This document shows, one piece after another, positions 45,316-52,250 of a stretch of DNA of 64,000 bases. Origin of the DNA: CBDFGK01 sp965247075 (GTDB taxonomy: Bacteria > Pseudomonadota > Gammaproteobacteria > Pseudomonadales > Halieaceae); NCBI GenBank assembly GCA_965247075.1, contig CBDFGK010000003.1:372001-436000 (forward strand), given 5' to 3'. The translations under genes and the position numbers were made by a program. A model generated the notes under the pieces. That model ran no database searches. It was not told where the DNA came from and saw only the letters and a program-made list of their open reading frames with translations. Every line of letters starts with the position of its first letter. Positions within the stretch are counted from its first letter, which is position 1.

Positions 45316-45440
45316 AACAGCTCCAGCAGTTGGCGCACACCGGCACATTGTCAGCACAGATCCCGCGAACGACCAGGCCATTGGGCAACGATAGCGTCAA
45401 GCCGGCGTTCACCTCGGGGCGATGTTCTACCGCCACGAAC
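45312..45440 (-). pseudogene. IS66 TnpA C-terminal remnant
   Basis: The frame includes VNAGLTLSLPNGLVVRGICA, the typical end of IS66 TnpA (ITLALPNGLRVQGI). The final QLLELL codons are in another frame, so there is a frameshift. The front of TnpA is missing. The IS66 outer end (GTAAGCGTC on the minus strand) ends at about 45530. Confidence 0.6.
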
Positions 45441-45530
45441 CCACCATGATCCCGCCTTGTGCTCCGACGCCGCGCTGTGGCCCCGTCAAACTTCCGGCTA
45501 AATAACAGGTGTCGATTTAGAGACGCTTAC

Positions 45531-45875
45531 CATCCTCCGACAATAAATTACGAATAATCTCCAACCGATCCCGCATCAAACTCAACCAAATCGAATGCTC
45601 CAAGCCATCATCGTAATGCTCAAAAGCACTGCCGGTATTATACGGCGAATCAATAAACACACACTTCACCTTACCTGCATACTCCTGTCCCAAGGCCTTA
45701 AGCGCCTACAGGTTATCCCCAAAAATCATCTTATTATCGAAGATGTCGTTATCGGCTACTCGATGTTTGGCACGGTAGGACTTATCCGGCTCCTCCAGCA
45801 AAATACGTGGCTCCAGCTTGGGCCGTTTGTTTTTTACGATCCAAGTAAGTTCGAGTTTTTTGTTTGCTTGCTCAT
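45531..45875 (-). pseudogene. Type III restriction-modification DNA methyltransferase (Mod), N-terminal remnant
   Basis: Starting at ATG 45875 (MSKQTK), the minus strand encodes KLELTWIVKNKRPKLEPRIL, KSYRAKHRVADNDIFDNKMI, FGDNL, then ALKALGQEYAGKVKCVFID, SPYNTGSAFEHYDDGLEHSI and WLSLMRDRLEIIRNLLSEDG. This is the start of a type III Mod protein, including the DPPY catalytic motif, here changed to DSPY. Three lesions are visible: a one-base loss in an A-tract after codon 6 (six A where seven keep the frame), a TAG after FGDNL, and truncation by the IS66 end. It cannot make a working enzyme. Confidence 0.75.
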
Positions 45876-45893
45876 AGTAATTCTTACTTATTT

Positions 45894-48215
45894 TTATACT
45901 GGCTGTTGCAAGGGGCGCATTTGCGTCTGCTTGCAACTGCATTCCCAATAACTGCCGGATTTATTACTTACAGGTAAACTACCACAGGACTGGCAAACAA
46001 GAGTATCGGCCAGTTCCAAAGACAATTCGGCTATTTCTTTTACGTCCCCATCCGCCAGTTCCCCCGCCCATTGGTTGAAATGGCAGCCCACCAGATTGCG
46101 AACATGAATAGCCTGGTCAAGCTTGTCATACAGGGGAGCAAGCGGAATTTCCTGTGCATTGCCACCTTGCTGTTTAATAATCTTTAACGCTTGCTTGAGC
46201 TTTTTGTTGGGCGCACTTGCCAGTTCACCGAAGGTAAATCTGGGTTCTATCAAATGAGGCACTTTACAGCGGTATGTCTTGGTGATGAATTCCAGCAGGC
46301 TTTCAAACAGTATGCCCGCCTGTGCGGCAATCGCCTCCCTGCGGAAATCTGGCTGTTGTAACTGTTGGCGGAGATCTTCGACGTAGGTGAGGGTTTTACC
46401 GGCCTTAATACCCTGTAGAAAGTCCCAGGGTTTTAATTCAATCAGCTGCACCGGGGTTGCAGGTTGGCGGGCAAAACGGAATTTGTCTCGCAGTGGTCGG
46501 TAATGGGTGGTGATAATCATCTGGGCAAAATTGTCAGCATCTTCCATCAACATATTAATGGTTTGTTGCAGGTGTTGCTGATCGACGGAACCCAGCACAT
46601 CGTCCAGTATTACCAGGGTTCTGCTGGCGTCGCCGCGCCTGGCCAGTGCCAGGAAAATACATAAGCCCAAGGTATCCAGATGGGATTCGCTGTAGTAGGG
46701 CTGGGGCTGAATATCCTGCTGCCCACCAAAGGCGACACCATATACCAGTGAGCCACGCTGGCTTTCGTCCAGCTTGAGCTTGATTTTGCCAATGTCTTCC
46801 TGCGGGTGGATTTTCTGGTAAAGTGTATCCACATCCTGAGCAATTTCGGCCAGTATGCCTTCCACATAGCTTTTGCGCTTTGCCTCGACAATGTTGACTG
46901 CCTGCTGCAAGCGTTGACTGAGCGATTCCTTCTGCTTTGCCTCGGCGGATTTTTCGTCCATGGTTTTGACATACTGCTTGATGCTGGCCAGGTTGTTGAC
47001 CTGCTTTTGGGTGCTTTCAAGGTTGGTCTGCATTTGTTCAAGCCCTGAAGAGATCTCGCCGTGAAGCTGGCTGGCTTGAGCCAATGCCTGTTCTTGATCA
47101 TTTTCTCTCAGGTGCTGAATAGTATTGTCTTCGGCAAGATCGGAGTAAAAGTGCTGTTGTGCTGCCTCAACAAAACCGAGCAGTTTCCCCTTAGCCTGGC
47201 TGAGTTGATCCCGCTTTGAATTTACTGCCTGTTGCGCCTGTTGTTTGATCTCACTGGCCTGCTTGAGCGTGTTCATACCTTCTATACGTTGTTGCAAGCG
47301 CTGCACCAGTTGTTCCGGCACGATGGTAGTTTCTTCACATACAGGGCAGAGCGTATCCGGTGTTTTGCTCAAATAGGTTTCGGCATCTTGTAACAGTGTT
47401 ACCAGTTCGGCATTGCTTTGGCTTTCGCCAGATTCAAGAGCGGATAACTTCTGTTTGGCTTGCTCCAACTGTCGCCGGGCCTGTTCCAGTTGTTGTTCTG
47501 CTGCTGTTACAGCCTCTGCATGCGCGATTACGGCTTCGCTGTGTTTAACTCCAGCTTTGAGTCCTGCAAGTTGGGCTTGCAGTTGTTCGGTGGGCGTTTC
47601 CGCCTCATTTCTGGCCCAATCTGCCGCTCTGGGTTTTTGTTCTATTCCGGGGCTGCCTTCGGCTTCCCACAGACCTTGCAAATTTTCCGATGCCTGGCTG
47701 TTTGCAGACACCGCCATCTCATAGCTTTTTTGAGCGTCCTTTAGTGCTTCTCTAAGTGATGCTTCGGATGCTTCTATTTGCGGTATATCAAGGAATGTTG
47801 CCACTTCTTTGTAACGCTGTGCAGGGTCTGCGTCCATAAAGGCTTGCAGGGACTTTCGACGCAACACTTTAGTAACAGGTCGGTTGTCAGTATTACAAAG
47901 CTGCAATCCCTTGGAATCGAGTTTGGCTGTATAGGTATTGTTGCCAAATTCCAGGCTGATACCGACGTCAGACAGGTTTTTCCCCAATGCGGGGATGTAG
48001 TTCTCTTTTCGCTTGCCTTTGCCCAGCTTCCAGTCATCCAGATAGGCAGTTGATCCTGCCCCTGCGGATTCGATGGCATCAACAATAGTGGACTTGCCCG
48101 TGCCGTTTTCACCAAAAATCAATACCACGGGCTTGTTTGGGTCAAACTCCAGATCCAACGGCTGGGTGGCTCCGCGAAAGCCTTCGATTTTTAAACGCTT
48201 GATGCGGTCAGTCAT
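45894..48215 (-). CDS. AAA ATPase of the RecF/RecN/Rad50-like (SMC-type) group with zinc hook
   Basis: 773 residues from ATG 48215, which overlaps the abiEii stop; the frame to 48254 is not needed. The N-terminus is RIKRLKIEGFRGATQPLDLE with Walker A GENGTGKST (35–43). Long coiled coils flank a CPVC zinc-hook-like motif near residue 290 (TLCPVCEETTIV). The distal head has RTLVILDDVLGSVDQQHLQQ (signature/Walker B region near 535) and IITTHYRPL. The tail after about residue 580 is helical and ends in a small zinc ribbon (VCQSCGSLPV…WECSCKQT). Such ATPases act on DNA ends or as sensors in defence systems. Overlap with abiEii indicates one operon and probably one system. Confidence 0.78.
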   Translation of the reverse strand: MTDRIKRLKIEGFRGATQPLDLEFDPNKPVVLIFGENGTGKSTIVDAIESAGAGSTAYLDDWKLGKGKRKENYIPALGKNLSDVGISLEFGNNTYTAKLDSKGLQLCNTDNRPVTKVLRRKSLQAFMDADPAQRYKEVATFLDIPQIEASEASLREALKDAQKSYEMAVSANSQASENLQGLWEAEGSPGIEQKPRAADWARNEAETPTEQLQAQLAGLKAGVKHSEAVIAHAEAVTAAEQQLEQARRQLEQAKQKLSALESGESQSNAELVTLLQDAETYLSKTPDTLCPVCEETTIVPEQLVQRLQQRIEGMNTLKQASEIKQQAQQAVNSKRDQLSQAKGKLLGFVEAAQQHFYSDLAEDNTIQHLRENDQEQALAQASQLHGEISSGLEQMQTNLESTQKQVNNLASIKQYVKTMDEKSAEAKQKESLSQRLQQAVNIVEAKRKSYVEGILAEIAQDVDTLYQKIHPQEDIGKIKLKLDESQRGSLVYGVAFGGQQDIQPQPYYSESHLDTLGLCIFLALARRGDASRTLVILDDVLGSVDQQHLQQTINMLMEDADNFAQMIITTHYRPLRDKFRFARQPATPVQLIELKPWDFLQGIKAGKTLTYVEDLRQQLQQPDFRREAIAAQAGILFESLLEFITKTYRCKVPHLIEPRFTFGELASAPNKKLKQALKIIKQQGGNAQEIPLAPLYDKLDQAIHVRNLVGCHFNQWAGELADGDVKEIAELSLELADTLVCQSCGSLPVSNKSGSYWECSCKQTQMRPLQQPV

Positions 48216-49347
48216 TGGTATCACCCTCTGCGGTTTTAGCTGATGCCAGTTCAATCAGCAATGACCAATCTTCTCGCTTGAGCTGTCCGGTAGAAAATTG
48301 TTTTTTAGTCTGTTGCTCTTTAGTTTTACCAATCAGCCCACGCTCAATTAACGCGCCAATAATTTCTTCTGTAAGTTGTTCCTGTGGTGTTAAAGACACG
48401 GCCTGCTCCTTTTCCGTTTTCTGAAGTGCTTGCGATTGCTTATAGGGAATCTTCAGAAATATCTGCTGTAATTTTTTAATTGTCTGTTCCCTTTTGGCGT
48501 TATCCATTTTTCCCAGATTCTGCTGCTTCCAGTGCACGGCTGGCAGGCTTTCTATATCGGGAAAGGGCAGTAAGCTCCAATCGGGGTTGCCTTGCTTGAA
48601 ACCAATCAGGAATTCCCTGTGTTTGTCTGTCAGTGCTGCAACAATCCGTTGTGGCAAAGTGCTTTGTACTTCCAGCAATTGGTCAATCTCCACATCTTCC
48701 CTTGTCATTCCAACAAACTGCTTGTGGTAGAGCGTGGCAACATCCTTCAAATTAGGGTTAAGTTCTTCGTGGATGGGCTTGCCCTGACTAATAAGGTAAA
48801 TGATGAACACATCCATCATTTCTGTAGACAAGTCGTTATGCTGCAAGAAAAGCTGAACATCAAACAAGTCACGGGGGTGCTGCCTTTGCAGGGCTGCACA
48901 AAGTTTCCCGGCATAGAGTTCCTGTTTGGCAATACAGGGGACCGCCACTGCTCTGCCGTATTTCTGCTCCAGATAGGGGCTTAGCGCCTTTTGTTCAACT
49001 GGGAGGAAATGGCCTCTGATAACGGAATTCGGCTCTATTTTGATTTGTGTACCTCGACGCGCAACAACCGCATTGAGCGTGTTAGTGTCCATTTTAACAT
49101 TCGTCTCAGGATATGCCTGTTCTATGCTTGTCGCTATCGCTTGCATATTGGCTGCAATTTCAGCCAATGCACTCTCCCTATCATTAACAGGCAGATAATG
49201 CAGGTCAATATCGACTGACAGCCTGGGGCAATCGAGATAGAAAAAATTTATGGCGGTACCACCTTTCAATGCAAAGGCTTCTGATTTGGCTACAAATGGC
49301 AATACATCAAGAAGAAGTGCTACCTGTTTTTCATACTGCTCTCTCAT
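48208..49347 (-). CDS. abiEii: AbiEii-family nucleotidyltransferase (type IV toxin)
   Basis: 379 residues. The DNA polymerase beta-like nucleotidyltransferase motif is FALKGGTAINFFYLDCPRLS followed by VDIDLHYL: GGT at 29–31 and the catalytic Asp pair in S-x-DID. AKQELYAGKLCAALQRQHPRDLFD is the conserved second motif of the AbiEii family. AbiEii toxins of Abi systems modify tRNA or other targets and cause growth arrest on phage infection. The protein is longer than a minimal AbiEii and ends with an extra charged C-terminal region. Its ATG overlaps the abiEi stop (ATGA) and its stop overlaps the ATPase start. Confidence 0.85.
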   Translation of the reverse strand: MREQYEKQVALLLDVLPFVAKSEAFALKGGTAINFFYLDCPRLSVDIDLHYLPVNDRESALAEIAANMQAIATSIEQAYPETNVKMDTNTLNAVVARRGTQIKIEPNSVIRGHFLPVEQKALSPYLEQKYGRAVAVPCIAKQELYAGKLCAALQRQHPRDLFDVQLFLQHNDLSTEMMDVFIIYLISQGKPIHEELNPNLKDVATLYHKQFVGMTREDVEIDQLLEVQSTLPQRIVAALTDKHREFLIGFKQGNPDWSLLPFPDIESLPAVHWKQQNLGKMDNAKREQTIKKLQQIFLKIPYKQSQALQKTEKEQAVSLTPQEQLTEEIIGALIERGLIGKTKEQQTKKQFSTGQLKREDWSLLIELASAKTAEGDTND

Positions 49348-50141
49348 TCAACTATCCATGTTTCCGGTACGGTTATGCCGAATTTCGGGTGCGGCACACC
49401 CGCTATCGGTAAGATGCGATTGCTCGAACCTAACCCGATTTCATCCAGATTGAGATCCTGGTACCAGCCATGCTTTACTGTGCTGGCTAAAGCAAGAAAT
49501 AATCTTTTTGCCTTGACGGATTTGCATGCCTGAAGAGTACTTTGCAACAATCTCGGGCGCAGGGTGGGTAATCCCTCCATTAACTGTCTTGCCTCTTCAA
49601 AGTCGGCATGTTTCGGCAAGAGCTGACAATATTCCACCATAGCCCTTTCGGGGCTGCTAACGTTTATTGCAATTCCTTCACTTTGCAACTCAAGCAGACT
49701 GGCAAAAACCGGATTGAACAATGCTGTTGCATTTATTATTTGGAGATTTTTGGTAAAATCCAGTTTCCTGAACCAATCTGGCAGCCTTTGACTGGAATTC
49801 ATACTCACATGGAGCACTGGAGCCTGCCCCACAGATACGTAGTGCGCCCGGCCTTGCAGTTCTAACGCTGTTCTGCCCGCTGGGTATATGTTAAGTGGTA
49901 TTCGCTGCAAAGCACAGATAGCTCCCAGCATGGTAGGTCTGGTGCCAGCCCTTATCCACGCGCCTCTTCCCAATGGTGCTAGCCAGCCAGTTTCTTTGTA
50001 CTTTTGCACAAGTTGCGGTGAAACGCCTTTAGATTTCAGCCAGGCTCTGGACATAGGCACACCTGCTGGGCAATCTGCCAACAATTCGTTGATTTTGGTG
50101 GTGACAGGTCTCCTTTCTAACTCGTGCATAGCACTTAACAT
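49344..50141 (-). CDS. abiEi: AbiEi-family antitoxin/transcriptional regulator
   Basis: 265 residues. The N-terminal winged-helix part (KINELLADCPAGVPMSRAWL, KSKGVSPQLVQKYKETGWLA, PLGRGAWIRAGTRP) is followed by the C-terminal antitoxin domain (NIYPAGRTALELQGRAHYVS; ERAMVEYCQLLPKHADFEEA). AbiEi proteins bind inverted repeats at their own promoter and neutralise AbiEii. A matching pair of inverted repeats lies upstream at 50171–50263. It is the first gene of the abiEi–abiEii–ATPase operon. Confidence 0.82.
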   Translation of the reverse strand: MLSAMHELERRPVTTKINELLADCPAGVPMSRAWLKSKGVSPQLVQKYKETGWLAPLGRGAWIRAGTRPTMLGAICALQRIPLNIYPAGRTALELQGRAHYVSVGQAPVLHVSMNSSQRLPDWFRKLDFTKNLQIINATALFNPVFASLLELQSEGIAINVSSPERAMVEYCQLLPKHADFEEARQLMEGLPTLRPRLLQSTLQACKSVKAKRLFLALASTVKHGWYQDLNLDEIGLGSSNRILPIAGVPHPKFGITVPETWIVE

Positions 50142-50170
50142 CTTTAGGGCGTAGAAATATTAATAATAAT

Positions 50171-50263
50171 ACTATAGGTAAATAAATTATTTATCTATTC
50201 GTTATTTTTCAATACCTCTTGATCTTCTTAATTTTAAATATATAAAATAAATATACCTATAGT
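50171..50263 (-). promoter_or_regulatory. Inverted-repeat operator candidate of the abiE operon
   Basis: ACTATAGGTA at 50171–50180 and its exact complement TACCTATAGT at 50254–50263 lie in a very AT-rich 165-bp gap before abiEi. The extended arms (ACTATAGGTAAATAAA / TTATTTATTTTAT…) are also similar. AbiEi antitoxins of known AbiE systems bind paired inverted repeats here to repress the operon, so this is the likely autoregulation site. Confidence 0.6.
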
Positions 50264-50307
50264 TTATTTATTTTATATATTTCAATATTACGAGGACTAC
50301 ACTTCTT

Positions 50308-50730
50308 TCAGTCTACCTGCCAAAAGATTCTGAACAATGGTTTTTCTTCAACTCTTTGTTCTAGCTTGTCTTCCAGCTCACCGATCAACTCCTCTCGGCG
50401 ATTATCTACTTCATCCTGCTTGTCAAACAGTTCGCGACGCTTTCTGGTTCTGAGTTTTTCCAGATCACGCCGGCGCTTTTGCCAGTGTAGTTTTTCGTTG
50501 AGGTCTGGTGCTGCCCTGGCGGTCCGGCGCACTTCTCTAACCTCCTTATCAATTCCTTTTATTTCCTGCTCCGAGCCGACTTTAAGATCCTCCGCCCAGG
50601 TATCCAGTTTGTCCACTTCCGCCTCGAAGTATTTGAGGTTACGTTCGTTCACCTCCATCAAAATGTCGGTTTTGCGGTGGTTTAATTCGTCATCCAATAC
50701 TGATACGTTCTGAGTTGGCACTACTCGAGT
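50308..50730 (-). pseudogene. C-terminal remnant of a SNF2-like helicase
   Basis: About 140 codons without a native start encode a charged coiled coil: VLDDELNHRKTDILMEVNER, FEAEVDKLDTWAEDLKVG, REVRRTARAAPDLNEKLHWQ and RKRRELFDKQDEVDNRREEL, ending LFRIFWQVD. This matches the remembered C-terminal tail of large SNF2-type helicases found with phage-defence methylases. The front of the gene was removed where the right ISL3 end begins (50731). Confidence 0.55.
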
Positions 50731-50924
50731 ATGTTTCACCGCGCTGGTTGACGCCGCTTTCAACCGCCCCCAGGCGATACGCTGACTGCCACTTCATCGT
50801 CTGCGAGAGCAACCTGCACATCGGTCACCTGCCACGGCTTCTCGATACCCAATAGCCGGCTGTATAACTGTGTATCTTTCATGGGTCATCAGGCTAAACT
50901 ACCCACTCGATTTGGGGAAGGCCC
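50731..50924. mobile_element. ISL3 end fragment at the right border
   Basis: 194 bp almost identical to 28793–28986, ending with the right inverted repeat. It forms the right boundary of the composite transposon. It lacks a left inverted repeat and any transposase. Confidence 0.85.
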
Positions 50925-50932
50925 ATCCTGAA
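50925..50932. repeat. Right 8-bp target site duplication of the composite transposon
   Basis: ATCCTGAA, identical to 28712–28719. Confidence 0.85.
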
Positions 50933-50937
50933 AAGCG

Positions 50938-50968
50938 CCGCCTTCCTTTGGAAGCGGTGTTTTTTTTC
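50938..50968 (+). terminator. Rho-independent terminator, probably originally of rpmE
   Basis: CCGCCTTCC-TTT-GGAAGCGG forms a stem with one bulged base, followed by GTG and a run of eight or more T. It lies just outside the right target duplication and before malic enzyme. If the 22-kb block is removed it falls about 40 bp after the rpmE stop, the normal position for its terminator. Confidence 0.7.
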
Positions 50969-51002
50969 ACTTAAGCACAGGCGTGCAAGCGGTAACACGG
51001 CC

Positions 51003-52250
51003 ATGACAGACGACTTGAAGCAGACGGCACTTGATTATCACGAGTTGCCCGAGCCCGGCAAGATCAGCATCGAAGTTACCACGGCGGCTGAGACCCAAAA
51101 CGATTTGGCGCTGGCCTACAGTCCGGGTGTTGCTGAGCCCTGCCTTAAAATTAGCGCCCGGCCACTGGACGCTTATCGCTATACCGGTAAGGGCAATATT
51201 GTCGCCGTTATCACCAACGGTACGGCGGTGTTAGGCCTGGGCAATATTGGTGCCCTGGCCAGCAAGCCGGTTATGGAAGGAAAAGCACTGCTGTTCAAGC
51301 GGTTTGCTGATATTAACGCGATAGATGTAGAGGTGGATACCGAAGACGTCGCCAGGTTTGTCGACACTGTCGCCGTGATTGCCGGCACCTATGGCGGCAT
51401 TAATCTGGAAGATATCAAGGCGCCTGAATGCTTTGAAATTGAACGCCGGCTCATTGAGTGCTGTGATATCCCGGTGTTTCATGACGATCAGCACGGTACG
51501 GCCATCGTCACTGCCGCCGGCATGCTCAATGCTTTGGAAATCCAGGGCAAGCAACTGTCGGAAGCAAGAATTGTCTGCCTGGGCGCAGGTGCGGCGGCCA
51601 TCGCCTGCATGCGACTGCTGGTTAGCCTGGGTGCAACTCGCGAGAACATATTTATGTTAGACCGGCGCGGGGTAATCTGTGTTGGCCGTGAGGGCGTTAA
51701 TGAGTACAAGGCAGAATTTGCCAACGAAACCCGCCTGCGCAGCCTGCACGACGTTTGTGAAGGCGCCGATGTATTTGTCGGTCTGTCCGGTGCGGATCTG
51801 TTAAGCCCCGCAATGCTCGCCTCCGTGGCGCCGAGGCCGATAGTTTTCGCTTGCTCCAATCCTGATCCAGAGATCAAGCCGGAGTTGGCCCTGGCGGCCC
51901 GGGATGATGTGATCATGGCGACCGGTCGCTCTGATTACCCCAACCAGGTGAACAATGTACTGGGTTTTCCGTTCATTTTCCGCGGCGCTCTCGATGTTCG
52001 GGCCAGCCGTATTAATGAAGAGATGAAAATCGCCGCGGTGCACGCCATCTGTGAGCTGGCCCGTGAGCCGGTGCCCGCCGAGGTGCTGCAAGCCTGTGGC
52101 GTCGATGAGCTGAGCTTTGGCCGTGAATACATCATTCCCAAGCCCATGGACCGGCGCCTGCTGGCACGCGTGTCGGCGGCGGTCGCACAAGCTGCAGTAG
52201 ATTCTGGTGTGGCGCGCCAGGGCTACCCGGCGCACTACCCGCTGGGCTAG
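51003..52250 (+). CDS. Malic enzyme (NAD(P)-dependent, short form)
   Basis: 415 residues, the length of short bacterial malic enzymes without the phosphotransacetylase domain. Typical blocks are LALAYSPGVAEPCLKI, GNIVAVITNGTAVLGLGNIG, VDTEDVARFVDTVAVIAGTY, FHDDQHGTAIVTAAGMLNAL and the Rossmann segment IVCLGAGAAAIACMRLLVSL. It decarboxylates malate to pyruvate, making NAD(P)H. The cofactor choice is not certain. Its stop overlaps the stop of the convergent penicillin-binding protein gene by 4 bp (CTAG). Confidence 0.92.
   Translation: MTDDLKQTALDYHELPEPGKISIEVTTAAETQNDLALAYSPGVAEPCLKISARPLDAYRYTGKGNIVAVITNGTAVLGLGNIGALASKPVMEGKALLFKRFADINAIDVEVDTEDVARFVDTVAVIAGTYGGINLEDIKAPECFEIERRLIECCDIPVFHDDQHGTAIVTAAGMLNALEIQGKQLSEARIVCLGAGAAAIACMRLLVSLGATRENIFMLDRRGVICVGREGVNEYKAEFANETRLRSLHDVCEGADVFVGLSGADLLSPAMLASVAPRPIVFACSNPDPEIKPELALAARDDVIMATGRSDYPNQVNNVLGFPFIFRGALDVRASRINEEMKIAAVHAICELAREPVPAEVLQACGVDELSFGREYIIPKPMDRRLLARVSAAVAQAAVDSGVARQGYPAHYPLG

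Larger units (their letters stand above)
28720..50924. mobile_element. 22.2-kb composite ISL3-type transposon carrying defence modules
   Basis: The left end is GGGCCTTCCCCAAATCGAGT at 28720. The right end is its complement, ACTCGATTTGGGGAAGGCCC, ending at 50924. Flanking ATCCTGAA copies show that the whole block inserted as one unit. The left border is a 267-bp deletion derivative with both inverted repeats; the right border is a 194-bp ISL3 end fragment. The inside holds a two-gene helicase system, a SIR2 system, an AbiE–ATPase system and many insertion sequence remnants. Joining the flanks restores rpmE to a terminator hairpin. No intact ISL3 transposase is present in the window, so movement needed one in trans or an earlier intact copy. 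Confidence 0.8.

Noticed and set aside
50160..50300. Replication or transfer origin in the AT-rich gap
   Set aside because: There are no iterons, DnaA boxes or nick-site signals, and the gap is the promoter region of abiEi.
28793..50924. Phage-type attachment sites (long direct repeats flanking the island)
   Set aside because: The repeated 194 bp are ISL3 ends with inverted repeats and an 8-bp target duplication, and no integrase gene is present at either end.
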